Assembly (NCBI GenBank): GCA_965261725.1
Contig: CBDHDU010000012.1
Location: 124,001-188,000, forward strand
Source of the DNA: CANDOC01 sp965261725
Lineage (GTDB): Bacteria; Pseudomonadota; Gammaproteobacteria; Pseudomonadales; Endozoicomonadaceae
DNA: 64,000 bases
Direction of reading: 5' to 3'
The notes beneath the pieces were generated by a model. The model searched no databases, was not told the DNA's origin, and saw nothing but the letters and a program-made list of their open reading frames with translations. This document shows, in pieces, positions 27,087-37,200 of the stretch; position 1 is the first letter of the stretch, and every line of letters starts with the position of its first letter. Position numbers and translations under genes: made by a program.

Positions 27087-28343
27087 ATGACACATTTCTT
27101 TGCACCACTGACCGGGTTAGCCATATTTGCCCTTGGCAGCGGCTACCTGATGACGTTGATCCCTTTACGCATCAGCGATTTTGAAAACAGTAATATCCTG
27201 TCTGGTTTAATTGGCAGCGCATATTATCTCGGGCTTTTTGCCGGATCATTCCGGTCTGAAAAACTGGTGTGCCGGGTTGGACATATCCGGTCTTTTTCAG
27301 GCTTTATGGCTATTTTCTGCTTCTCTGTGCTGCTGATGGCCATCTTCACTGATATCTACTCATGGCTGCTGCTGCGATTTATTAATGGCATCACCGTTGC
27401 CGGCATTTTTGTGGCGATTGAGTCCTGGTTGCTCGGTGAAAGTAATACTGAAAACAGAGGACGGGTGCTGGCGTTCTATATGATTTCACTCTATGGTGCC
27501 AATGCGGCAGGCCAGCTGCTTATCGGCATTATCGACAGTCATACGCTAACTCCCTTCATCGTGATTGGTGCACTGCTGTCTTTGTCTATTTTCCCCCCGG
27601 CAACAACACGCGCACCAACGCCTGAGCTGACGGAAGAGCCTTCAGCTCTTAATTTGATAGCCTTGTACAAACTGACCCCATCCGGGGTGATCGGGTGTTT
27701 TTCAGGTGGGCTGGCACTTGGAGCCCTTTATTCCATCCTGCCCATCTATTTATTGCAGTCTTATTCAGATCAGTCAGAAATCAGTCTGTTAATGACCGTC
27801 ACAATGGCGGGAGGAATGATCTTACAGTATCCGGTGGGCTATTTGTCTGACTTTCTGGATCGAAGAAAGGTACTTATTGCCGTTGCATTCCTCGGCGCTT
27901 TAGCTTGTTTGGCTTATATATTTTCCCAGAACAATTACTGGCTGCAAATGACTCTGCTATTTTTCATTGGTGGCGCAACATTCACGCTATACCCGCTTTC
28001 CATCAGCCATGGCTGCGATCACATGCTGCCAAAAGATACTGTAGCGGGCACTCAGGGATTGCTGCTTTATTACAGCGTTGGCGCATGCGCAGGCCCCTTG
28101 TTAAGTTCTTTACTTGCAAAAGTACTGACTGAAGGGCTGATGATTTACTTCATTCTGGTTCTGGTCGGACTGGGCTGTTTTTTTGCTTGGAGGCTTCAAG
28201 ACAGACCGATTATTTACTCCAGCGATGAACAACAGTTTGTCCCCGTCCCTAGAACCTCTGCCGTTATTTCACAGCTGGATCCAAGATCAGAAATTGAAGG
28301 ACTTGAAGAAGGGTTCAAGGGGTGTGAGCGGGAATTGATGTAG
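27087..28343 (+). CDS. MFS transporter, YcaD-like
   Basis: 418 aa with 12 predicted helices. Segments LPLRIS-like (LIPLRISDF), SGLIGSAYYLGLFAGSF and RFINGITVAGIFVAIESWLLGES resemble the YcaD group of major facilitator proteins. There is a second-half motif GYLSDFLDRRKVLI (MFS loop motif A-like). A soluble C-terminal tail of about 40 residues follows. The substrate is unknown. It is the last chromosomal gene before the mobile-element zone. Confidence 0.8.
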   Translation: MTHFFAPLTGLAIFALGSGYLMTLIPLRISDFENSNILSGLIGSAYYLGLFAGSFRSEKLVCRVGHIRSFSGFMAIFCFSVLLMAIFTDIYSWLLLRFINGITVAGIFVAIESWLLGESNTENRGRVLAFYMISLYGANAAGQLLIGIIDSHTLTPFIVIGALLSLSIFPPATTRAPTPELTEEPSALNLIALYKLTPSGVIGCFSGGLALGALYSILPIYLLQSYSDQSEISLLMTVTMAGGMILQYPVGYLSDFLDRRKVLIAVAFLGALACLAYIFSQNNYWLQMTLLFFIGGATFTLYPLSISHGCDHMLPKDTVAGTQGLLLYYSVGACAGPLLSSLLAKVLTEGLMIYFILVLVGLGCFFAWRLQDRPIIYSSDEQQFVPVPRTSAVISQLDPRSEIEGLEEGFKGCERELM

Positions 28344-28400
28344 GAAAAACGACTACCGTGAGCTACTTTCATCAAATCATAATAGACGTAAGCACGGCCT

Positions 28401-29711
28401 TTGCCCCGTATGACTGCTCAAATTCTATCATCTGAAAATCAAGAAACGCAGATACTCATCACTATTCAGCACGGCAACTCAATGCTCGATTTCGAGACCA
28501 GCCTTCAGGGTAGCCTCAATCAAGCTGGAACGCTTGGAGTAGAAAAACAACTGGAACACATGGACACCGACGGTTCGCCCATAAAGGTAGGTGGTATTCA
28601 TATGACCAGCAAGAATAAAAAAGAACCCAAGGTCTACGAAACGTCATGGGGAGCCGTCAAAGTTCCGCGTTACATTTACCAGAGCAGTCAGGGGGGAGAA
28701 ACCTTTTGCCCTCTGGATCAGAATGCCCGGATTATTGTCAATTCGACTCCGGCTTTTGCTCGCATGGTGAGCTGGAAGTATGCCCAGATGGCAGCCCCTC
28801 AGGTAGAAGACGATCTGCGACAAAATCATGGTCGTAATAGCAGTCGTTCAACACTTCGTGATTTAGCCGATGTGGTGGCAAGTATTGCACAGGCCAAAGA
28901 AGAAAGGTGGGTATACGATATTCCAGAGTTACCAAAGCCCGTGACAACAGTAGCCATAGGGCTTGATGGAGCAAATCTGTTGTACTACGAAGGCTATCGG
29001 ATCGCTATGTGCGGCACTATCAGCCTCTATGATGATGAAGGCGAGCGTCTTCATACAATCTACTGTGCAGAGGCACCGGAATACGGCAAGCAAACCTTCA
29101 TTAACCGTTTTACTGGAGAAATCCAGAAGGTTAAGGATAGATTCCCTGAGGCGGTTTATGTGGGGGTTGCTGACGGAGCGGCGGATAACTGGACATTTTT
29201 AGAATCCTTTACATCTATCCACGTGCTGGACTTTTATCACGTGTCTGAATATGTTGCTGACGCTGCTGAGGCACTTTATCCGGGAAAGAAAGCCACACAG
29301 GAAAGGCATGCATGGTTCAAGCAGAAGCTACACGACCTGAAACACGATGAAGGCGCAGCACAAAGCCTGCGGCGAGAGCTTGAACGGGCAACACCGGGCA
29401 ACAACCGTACCGCCTCTATGGAAAAGTTGATGAAAGCGAGAACCTACTTTAAAAATCACTGGCACCAAATGATTTATCCTGAAGCCAGAAAGAGGAACTT
29501 ACCCATTGGTTCAGGTGTTACGGAAGCGGCTTGCAAGAGTTTGGTAAAGCAACGTATGTGCCGCTCTGGCATGCGCTGGAAAGAGCAAGGTGCATCAATG
29601 TTGTTGACGTTGAGAGCATTAGTTTGTTCGTCCGGGCAATGGGATGCATTCTGGTCAAAAATGAATCGCTATGGTTTTCCCGTCGCACACAACCTCTTCC
29701 CGGTACATTGA
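28401..29711 (+). CDS. ISKra4-family transposase
   Basis: 436 aa from a TTG at 28401; an ATG at 28410 is equally possible. DDE-type features: AIGLDGANLLYY, YVGVADGAADNW and the late SGVTEAACKSLVKQRMCRSGMRW, typical of ISKra4 transposases. The N-terminal half has the TSWGAVKVPRYIY and FCPLDQNARI segments. The frame is intact. I could not identify convincing terminal repeats, so the element limits are not given. Confidence 0.85.
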   Translation: MPRMTAQILSSENQETQILITIQHGNSMLDFETSLQGSLNQAGTLGVEKQLEHMDTDGSPIKVGGIHMTSKNKKEPKVYETSWGAVKVPRYIYQSSQGGETFCPLDQNARIIVNSTPAFARMVSWKYAQMAAPQVEDDLRQNHGRNSSRSTLRDLADVVASIAQAKEERWVYDIPELPKPVTTVAIGLDGANLLYYEGYRIAMCGTISLYDDEGERLHTIYCAEAPEYGKQTFINRFTGEIQKVKDRFPEAVYVGVADGAADNWTFLESFTSIHVLDFYHVSEYVADAAEALYPGKKATQERHAWFKQKLHDLKHDEGAAQSLRRELERATPGNNRTASMEKLMKARTYFKNHWHQMIYPEARKRNLPIGSGVTEAACKSLVKQRMCRSGMRWKEQGASMLLTLRALVCSSGQWDAFWSKMNRYGFPVAHNLFPVH

Positions 29712-29810
29712 TCAGGCAGCACACCCGGTTCAAGGGCTGACGCATATTTACCGAGACAACAAAAAACAGGGTGATGACTTGTTGTTTGAAGAACTTTATT
29801 CTTCAAAAAA

Positions 29811-30114
29811 TGTCGTTATGAACCATAAGCTGAAAATGGAGCTTGCTACTCTACAAGGTGTGTAGAGTATGCCGAATAAGATGAAAATGCAGAGATGATG
29901 CAATAATTGAAAATTAGCTCCTGCTATTGAAGCATATGTTGAAAATTTGTGGAAATCGGAGCGTGTCGTTTGAACCATAAGCTGAAAATAGAGTTTGCTG
30001 TACTGCAACGTGCGTAGAGTATGCAGAATAAGATGAAAATGCAGGGATGATGCAGTAATTGAAAATTAGCTCCTGCTATTGAAGCATATGTTGAAAATTT
30101 GTGGAAGTCGGAGC
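29811..30114 (+). repeat. Tandem imperfect repeat, 2 x about 152 bp
   Basis: Two copies start at TGTCGTT (29811 and 29964) and end at GGAGCG just before 30115. They share TGAACCATAAGCTGAAAAT, GAATAAGATGAAAATGCAG and a fully conserved block from GAAAATTAGCTCC on. Both are AT-rich, with no convincing gene. They lie between the ISKra4 transposase and the CRISPR-like array. Confidence 0.85.
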
Positions 30115-30131
30115 GATCCTTTGCCCCGACC

Positions 30132-30340
30132 ACTGAAAGCTGCCTATCCAGCAGAACACTATTATCACAGAGAGACACCATGACCCCACTGGCTGCTCAA
30201 CTGCCTATCCGGCAGAACGCGGCTCCTGTTGAAACTCTGGAAGACTTAGAACCCGCTCAACTGCCTATCCGGCAGAACGCTTCAAAAATAGGACAACCGT
30301 GGGACAAGTCAACTGCTCAACTGCCTATCCGGCAGAACGC
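30132..30340 (-). CRISPR. Small array with type I-F geometry (4 repeats, 3 spacers), no cas genes
   Basis: Three 28-bp repeats (30193-30220, 30253-30280, 30313-30340) share at least 26 identical bases at an exact 60-bp period, leaving unique 32-base spacers. A degenerate fourth copy at 30132-30159 is 61 bp away. Each contains CTGCC-TATCC-GGCAG, a 5-bp stem placed 8 and 5 bases from the repeat ends, as in type I-F repeats. On the minus strand the degenerate copy is leader-distal, and the AT-rich stretch right of 30341 sits where a leader would be. The handle sequence differs from standard I-F. A repeated peptide gene is the alternative reading. Confidence 0.5.
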
Positions 30341-30344
30341 CTGA
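30180..30344 (+). CDS. Possible 54-aa peptide with three AQLPIRQNA repeats
   Basis: An ATG at 30180 after an AGAGAGA stretch opens a frame that reads AQLPIRQNA three times, separated by 11-residue unique segments, and stops right after the third. The last Ala codon varies synonymously (GCG, GCT, GCC). It overlaps the CRISPR-like array completely; since the array period is 60, an open frame is expected by chance. The upstream degenerate copy is out of frame, which argues for the DNA-level explanation. Confidence 0.2.
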   Translation: MTPLAAQLPIRQNAAPVETLEDLEPAQLPIRQNASKIGQPWDKSTAQLPIRQNA

Positions 30345-30509
30345 ATAAAATGTATAAAACACTGTAGGCAATCAATAAGTTAGATCAAATAGAACCCAAA
30401 AACCAAAAATTTTTCTGATCGCATAACACGTTGATATTAAATAGCTTTATTCACCCTGAGAAAAAAGGGTCAATGAATAAAATACCTTCAACCGTTATGC
30501 AGATATTTA
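30341..30509. other. AT-rich stretch right of the array
   Basis: About 170 bp, strongly A/T-rich, with no recognisable gene. If the array is read on the minus strand this is its leader position. Confidence 0.35.
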
Positions 30510-30659
30510 CTACATGGGAACTGTGCCGAAATTCGTTTCACCAGCCAAACCATAGCTGCTATATCCCTCAGGATTCATTTGCTCGACAAACCTTCGGTGA
30601 ATATGCAGGAAACCCTGCTTCTTCATAACAGAGTGATAGTACTCTAAAATCTGGGCTTG
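30510..30659 (-). pseudogene. C-terminal remnant of an unknown gene cut by the IS91-type element
   Basis: Reading leftward from the CAAG that borders the element, an open frame gives about 49 residues (QAQILEYYHSVMKKQGF, later FVEQMNPEGYSSYG) and ends at a TAG at 30510. It looks protein-like, but no family is recognised. The upstream part is not found at the other border of the element, so flanking DNA was probably lost. Confidence 0.3.
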
Positions 30660-31868
30660 ACGCATAGGAATTTACGCATAGGAATTTCAAAAAATCATTA
30701 TTCCAGTCATTCCTGTAACCTTTGGTTTTCCATCCTCTCAGCATCCTATTACCTGACACTGAATGTTGTGCTTATCTGTCTGATACCACCTAAATCCTAT
30801 TGATTTGCCCGATCTCACCCTGAAATCCTGATTTCAGACGGATTGAGGGCGTGAACTATGTAATCGGTTTCGCAAGCGCAAGCTGTTGGTGGTGTTTGTA
30901 CAGCTCGCGCTGCGGCTTGCCGCGGGTAATGCCGGTAAAGATCATCTGAGCCTGGCAGAGGATGCACTGCAGCGGATCGAGCCCAAAGGTCTGTTTCAGT
31001 AACGCCGGAAAGGTGATTTTCAGGGCGTTTCGTTCGGGCTGATTGAGCAGGTTGTAGACGGTGGGCAGCAATGTAGCCCTTACCCGACAGGCCAGAAAAC
31101 CATAATACCGGATCATTCGGAAACCTTTGTCGGGAATATGCTGTGTCAGTCGTTCTATAAATTCTTCCCCTTCACAGGTTTCATGGCGGCGGGTTTTGGT
31201 GCGGTGATCCAGATACTCATACACAACGGTATCACCGCCATAGTGTTTCAGGCGCGACATGGCCAGCGGTGGTCGTTTGATATAGCGCCCCAGGTAGCTG
31301 ATGGTGCGGTGGGGGCTTTTGGTGGCTTTGGCAAAATGGACGATCCAGTCCTTTTGGTATTGCTCATCGAGGAAATCATTGAAGCCGGAAAGGTCATGAC
31401 AGCTGTCTTTCAGCTCGGAAGGCAGATCCAGCTCGCCACGTTTAAACGCTTCCCTGAGCAGGTTGATCACGCCGTAACGCCACGCGGGCATGATGGCGTT
31501 TTTGGTGAAGTAGACTGACTTCCATTGCTAGTTTCCGTCGTATAATCCGCCACGGGTCACAGAGAGGTGAATATGAACATTCCAGTTCAGCTTTCGGCCA
31601 AAGGTATGCAGTGCCGTGAAAATGCCAGGTGTCACGCCTTTTTTCCCGGCAAAGGCCTGCAGGCTTTTTGCCGCCAGTGGGCTCAGTTTACCCAGTAAGG
31701 TGCGGTTGATTCTGAACAGCTCCCAGAGTGCATCAGGCATCGTAAAGGTGATGTGTTGCCACTCAGTATCCGGCAACAGCGCTTTCTGGGTAAGCGCATG
31801 CCAAACAGCATCTACAAAACATAATTTCAACGCCTGATACTGAAGCCTCCACTATTCCAGAAGGCAAC

Positions 31869-32201
31869 ATGTCAACTAAACGTCAGTTCTGGTTCCAGCA
31901 TATTGAGGCCTGGCAACAAAGCCAGCTTTCTCAATCCGAATATGCCCGCCAGCACGGGTTGTCTATCAAATCCTTCAGTTATTATCGCCGTCGTTTCGTT
32001 CAGGAACATCAGCAGAGTCAGCAGGAACCCTCTGTTCCTTTACTGCCTGTGAGTGTGGTTCCTGAAGAGCCGGTCGGATCTCCGGCTCAAACGGTGCCAG
32101 GCATTACCCTGACCAGTCCGGGCGGGTTTCGTATTGAACTGGCTCCGGGGTTTGATTCGCAGGCTTTGCAGGCAGTTTTGCAACTACTGGAGGCTGCATG
32201 A
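31869..32201 (+). CDS. tnpA: IS66 family accessory protein TnpA
   Basis: 110 aa. The N-terminal helix-turn-helix-like segment FWFQHIEAWQQSQLSQSEYARQHGLS...FSYYRRRF is typical of IS66 TnpA. It overlaps tnpB by four bases (ATGA at 32198). It is needed with TnpB and TnpC for IS66 transposition in studied elements. Confidence 0.88.
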   Translation: MSTKRQFWFQHIEAWQQSQLSQSEYARQHGLSIKSFSYYRRRFVQEHQQSQQEPSVPLLPVSVVPEEPVGSPAQTVPGITLTSPGGFRIELAPGFDSQALQAVLQLLEAA

Positions 32202-32557
32202 TCGGTGATACGGCGTCTCTCAAGGTTTATCTGGCACCGGGTATAACCGATATGCGTAAGTCCATTAATGGTCTTGCCCTGATCGTTAATGAAGTGCTGG
32301 CACTTGATCCGTTTTCAGAAAGCCTGTTTGTGTTCTGCAACCGGGGGCGTAACAAACTGAAAATCCTGCACTGGCAAACCAATGGCTTTTGGTTGTACTA
32401 CCGGCGTCTTGAGAAGGGGCGCTTTAAATGGCCGACAACAGACTCACCGGAGCAAGCCGTCAATATCACCCGAAGGCAGCTGAACTGGCTGCTTGATGGT
32501 TTACCGGTCAACCCGAAAGGTGCACACCGGCCTATGCATCATCAGTCCGTGGTTTGA
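32198..32557 (+). CDS. tnpB: IS66 family accessory protein TnpB
   Basis: 119 aa, the usual TnpB length. Hallmarks are LAPGITDMRKSINGLA, FVFCNRGRNKLKILHWQTNGFWLYYRRLEKGRF and a C-terminal LNWLLDGL. Translationally coupled to tnpA by a 4-bp overlap. Confidence 0.93.
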   Translation: MIGDTASLKVYLAPGITDMRKSINGLALIVNEVLALDPFSESLFVFCNRGRNKLKILHWQTNGFWLYYRRLEKGRFKWPTTDSPEQAVNITRRQLNWLLDGLPVNPKGAHRPMHHQSVV

Positions 32558-32618
32558 TACGCATTGCAATAACCTGACGCAATGAAAAGACGACAGGTAT
32601 TGTCGGATAATCACCACC

Positions 32619-34163
32619 ATGAAGACTATCACCGTACCCGCCCAAACCTTCGAAGGCCTTCAGCTGAAAGTGACTCAGCTTGAAGCAAAACTGGCGTGGT
32701 ACGAAGAACAGTTCCGCCTTCAAAAGCATCAGCAATTCGGGGCTTCCAGCGAACGCTTTGAGGGGCAGGGTCAGCTGTTCAATGAAACCGAGGTGCTGGC
32801 TGATGAGGAACCCAACGAACCTGACGTTGAACAGGTGCCCGCCCATGAACGCAGGAAACCGGTCAGAAAACCACTGTCGGAAGACCTGCCCCGTGAAATC
32901 ATAGAAATCGACATTACTGACGAAGAAAAGCAGTGCGATGGCTGCGGTGGTGAACTCAGGGCGTTTGGTCATGAGACCAGCACCAAACTGGATATCGTGC
33001 CCGCACAGGTGAAGGTACTGGAGTTTCGTCGCCTGAAATACGCCTGTGCCTGTGAGTCCGGCGTGAAGACCGCCCCGGCACCCAAAATGCCGATTCCCAA
33101 AAGCATTTCAACACCCGGACTGCTGGCCTGGATCATTACTAGCAAATACGGCGATGCACTACCACTGTACCGTCAGGAATTCATTCTCAAGCGCATGGGT
33201 GCCGAAATCACCCGTGCGACACTGGCTCAATGGATGATCCGGGTAGCGGATGTGCTGATGCCGCTTTATGAAGCCCTGTGCCAACACCTGGTCAGGCAGC
33301 CTTATGTGCAGGCAGACGAAACAACTTTGCAGGTGCTCAAAGAGCAAGACCGGTGCCCGCAGAGCAAGTCTTACATGTGGCTGTACCGAACCGGTGAGCA
33401 GCTCGGTTCTCCCGTTGTGCTGTACGATTACCAGACGGGGCGCGACCATGCATGCCCGTTGGCATTTCTGGAAGGGTTCAAAGGCTTCTTGCAGTGTGAC
33501 GGGCATTCGGCCTATAAAACCCTGAGCAGCAAGCGACCGGAAATAGAGTTGATAGGTTGTATGGCGCATGCCCGCCGAAAATTCAAAGAAGCTCTGGACG
33601 TCATTCCGAAAAAGAAAGGTGACAACAGCCAAAAAATCAGCCGCCCGGCTCAGGCGTTGAACATGATCCGGCAACTCTACGCCATCGAGCGCCGGATAAA
33701 GGATAAAACGACAGAAGAGCGATACCGGGTGCGCCAGTGTGAAAGCCGCCCCATCATGGACAAATTCCGACAATGGTTGGAAAAACAGAAACCACGCATC
33801 CTGCCCGAAAGTAAACTGGGCAAAGCCATCACCTATGCCCTGAACCAGTGGCCGTACCTGTCGCGCTACCTCGATAGCGGTTTGGTAGAGATTGATAACA
33901 ATGCGGCAGAGCGTTCAATCAAACCCTTTGTCATAGGGCGAAAGAACTGGACATTTGCTGACTCAGTGAAAGGCGCCAACGCGAGTGCGATGCTGTACAG
34001 TCTGGTTGAAACGGCAAAAGCCAACGGGCTTGAACCCTATGCCTGGTTCCGCTACGTGCTGACTCAGCTCCCCCAGCTCGAAAAGGGAGCCAGGGTAGAG
34101 CATCTGCTGCCCATAAACCTCACCCCGGATGACTTGAAAGCGGTGGTGAACACCGGATATTGA
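32619..34163 (+). CDS. tnpC: IS66 family DDE transposase TnpC
   Basis: 514 aa. It begins with a coiled-coil (LKVTQLEAKLAWYEEQFRLQK), then a zinc-type segment (CDGCGGELRAFG), then the DDE core: YVQADETTLQVL, FLQCDGHSAYKTL and LVEIDNNAAERSIKPFVIGRKNW. The frame is intact, so the element may still be mobile. It ends 47 bp from the convergent passenger gene. Confidence 0.95.
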   Translation: MKTITVPAQTFEGLQLKVTQLEAKLAWYEEQFRLQKHQQFGASSERFEGQGQLFNETEVLADEEPNEPDVEQVPAHERRKPVRKPLSEDLPREIIEIDITDEEKQCDGCGGELRAFGHETSTKLDIVPAQVKVLEFRRLKYACACESGVKTAPAPKMPIPKSISTPGLLAWIITSKYGDALPLYRQEFILKRMGAEITRATLAQWMIRVADVLMPLYEALCQHLVRQPYVQADETTLQVLKEQDRCPQSKSYMWLYRTGEQLGSPVVLYDYQTGRDHACPLAFLEGFKGFLQCDGHSAYKTLSSKRPEIELIGCMAHARRKFKEALDVIPKKKGDNSQKISRPAQALNMIRQLYAIERRIKDKTTEERYRVRQCESRPIMDKFRQWLEKQKPRILPESKLGKAITYALNQWPYLSRYLDSGLVEIDNNAAERSIKPFVIGRKNWTFADSVKGANASAMLYSLVETAKANGLEPYAWFRYVLTQLPQLEKGARVEHLLPINLTPDDLKAVVNTGY

Positions 34164-34209
34164 AGAAGATAGTGAAAAAGCAGCATCGGCCTGATCAGGT
34201 TGCCCGTGC

Positions 34210-37200
34210 TCATTGTGACCATATCTTGCCCGGCACAAACGGCGGAGCCTGCGGATTCAAACCGGGACGGACTGGATGCTGAGGGCATGGTGGTTGTGAG
34301 AGTGGCTGCCCGGTATCCTTCGACTGAATATCAAGGTGCTGTAGCCTATCCAGTGCCTTGTGTTCGAGTTCACGCCATGCTTCCTGTTTTCGTGCCTGCT
34401 GCCGTGAAGTCTGAAGTATATTGGCACGCGCCCAGAATATTGTAGCTTGCTGCCCATCACCCATCATACGCAGAATATGTCCCTGCAAGCTCAGTGATTG
34501 CGGGGTTTCTTTTTCCTGGCGTGAACGTTTTACCAGCGCCATTGCTGCCTGTAAATTCTTATTCGTATCCGGTACCGACCCTGTAATGATTTCCCTGCAT
34601 GCCAGGGTAAACCGGGTTACTGCGATCACATGGAATAGCTGCCAGTTGTGACTTGTGGCAAAAGCCTCCAACAGGATTGTGGCGAGTTGATCCGCTTTCG
34701 AGACGTTATCTGTTTGGTGGTCCAGACACGCCAGCAACCCCAGCTCAATCTGGAGATGGCCGCAAAAGTCAGTCGGCGGCTGGTGCTTGCGTTGGTTCTC
34801 CTGTTGGCGCAGCTGCCGGAACAGCCCCTCGGCTTCGGTTAGCTTCTCAACATCGCCGGTTAAATCCAGACAAGTTGCCAACCCCAGCTCAATCTGGAGA
34901 TGGCCGCAAAAGTCAGTCGGCGGCTGGTGCTTGCGTTGGTTCTCCTGTTGGCGCAGCTGCCGGAACAGCCCCTCGGCTTCGGTTAGCTTCTCAACATCGC
35001 CGGTTAAATCCAGACAGGTTGCCAACCCCAGCTCAATCTGGAGATGGCCGCAAAAGTCAGTCGGCGGCTGGTGCTTGCGTTGGTTCTCCTGTTGGCGCAG
35101 CTGCCGGAACAGCCCCTCGGCTTCGGTTAGCTTCTCAACATCGCCGGTTAAATCCAGACAGGTTGCCAACCCCAGCTCAATCTGGAGATGGCCGCAAAAG
35201 TCAGTCGGCGGCTGGTGCTTGCGTTGGTTCTCCTGTTGGCGCAGCTGCCGGAACAGCCCCTCGGCTTCGGTTAGCTTCTCAACATCGCCGGTTAAATCCA
35301 GACAGGTTGCCAACCCCAGCTCAATCTGGAGATGGCCGCAAAAGTCAGTCGGCGGCTGGTGCTTGCGTTGGTTCTCCTGTTGGCGCAGCTGCCGGAACAG
35401 CCCCTCGGCTTCGGTTAGCTTCTCAACATCGCCGGTTAAATCCAGACAGGTTGCCAACCCCAGCTCAATCTGGAGATGGCCGCAAAAGTCAGTCGGCGGC
35501 TGGTGCTTGCGTTGGTTCTCCTGTTGGCGCAGCTGCCGGAACAGCCCCTCGGCTTCGGTTAGCTTCTCAACATCGCCGGTTAAATCCAGACAGGTTGCCA
35601 ACCCCAGCTCAATCTGGAGATGGCCGCAAAAGTCAGTCGGCGGCTGGTGCTTGCGTTGGTTCTCCTGTTGGCGCAGCTGCCGGAACAGCCCCTCGGCTTC
35701 GGTTAGCTTCTCAACATCGCCGGTTAAATCCAGACAGGTTGCCAACCCCAGCTCAATCTGGAGATGGCCGCAAAAGTCAGTCGGCGGCTGGTGCTTGCGT
35801 TGGTTCTCCTGTTGGCTGTTGGCAGCTGCCGGAACAGCCTCTCGGCTTCGGTTAGCTTACCTGCTTCCTGTAAACACCGAGCCAACCCCAGCTCAATCTG
35901 GAGATGGCCGCAAAAGTCAGTCGGCGGCTGGTGCTTGCGTTGGTTCTCCTGTTGGCGCAGCTGCCGGAACAGCCCCTCGGCTTCGGTTAGCTTCTCAACA
36001 TCGCCGGTTAAATCCAGACAGGTTGCCAACCCCAGCTCAATCTGGAGATGGCCGCAAAAGTCAGTCGGCGGCTGGTGCTTGCGTTGGTTCTCCTGTTGGC
36101 GCAGCTGCCGGAACAGCCCCTCGGCTTCGGTTAGCTTCTCAACATCGCCTGTTTCTTCAAGACACCGAGCCAACCCCAGCTCAATCTGGAGATGGCCGCA
36201 AAAGTCAGTCGGCGGCTGGTGCTTGCGTTGGTTCTCCTGTTGGCGCAGCTGCCGGAACAGCCCCTCGGCTTCGGTTAGCTTACCTGCTTCCTGTAAACAC
36301 CGAGCCAACCCCAGCTCAATCTGGAGATGGCCGCAAAAGTCAGTCGGCGGCTGGTGCTTGCGTTGGTTCTCCTGTTGGCGCAGCTGCCGGAAGCCCCTCG
36401 GCTTCGGTTAGCTTCTCAACATCGCCGGTTAAATCCAGACAGGTTGCCAACCCCAGCTCAATCTGGAGATGGCCGCAAAAGTCAGTCGGCGGCTGGTGCT
36501 TGCGTTGGTTCTCCTGTTGGCGCAGCTGCCGGAACAGCCCCTCGGCTTCGGTTAGCTTACCTGCTTCCTGTAAACACCGAGCCAACCCCAGCTCAATCTG
36601 GAGATGGCCGCAAAAGTCAGTCGGCGGCTGGTGCTTGCGTTGGTTCTCCTGTTGGCGCAGCTGCCGGAACAGCCCCTCGGCTTCGGTTAGCTTACCTGCT
36701 TCCTGTAAACACCGAGCCAACCCCAGCTCAATCTGGAGATGGCCGCAAAAGTCAGTCGGCGGCTGGTGCTTGCGTTGGTTCTCCTGTTGGCGCAGCTGCC
36801 GGAACAGCCCCTCGGCTTCGGTTAGCTTCTCAACATCGCCGGTTAAATCCAGACAGGTTGCCAACCCCAGCTCAATCTGGAGATGGCCGCAAAAGTCAGT
36901 CGGCGGCTGGTGCTTGCGTTGGTTCTCCTGTTGGCGCAGCTGCCGGAACAGCCCCTCGGCTTCGGTTAGCTTCTCAACATCGCCGGTTAAATCCAGACAG
37001 GTTGCCAACCCCAGCTCAATCTGGAGATGGCCGCAAAAGTCAGTCGGCGGCTGGTGCTTGCGTTGGTTCTCCTGTTGGCGCAGCTGCCGGAACAGCCCCT
37101 CGGCTTCGGTTAGCTTACCTGCTTCCTGTAAACACCGAGCCAACCCCAGCTCAATCTGGAGATGGCCGCAAAAGTCAGTCGGCGGCTGGTGCTTGCGTTG

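Noticed and set aside
28344..30131. Possible cas genes next to the CRISPR-like array
   Set aside because: Only an ISKra4 transposase and AT-rich tandem repeats are present; no Cas1, Cas3 or Csy-type motif was found anywhere in the window.
30431..30759. Small open frames (60-65 aa) between the array and IS91 copy 1
   Set aside because: No ribosome-binding site, AT-rich composition and no protein-like pattern, except for the minus-strand remnant listed separately.
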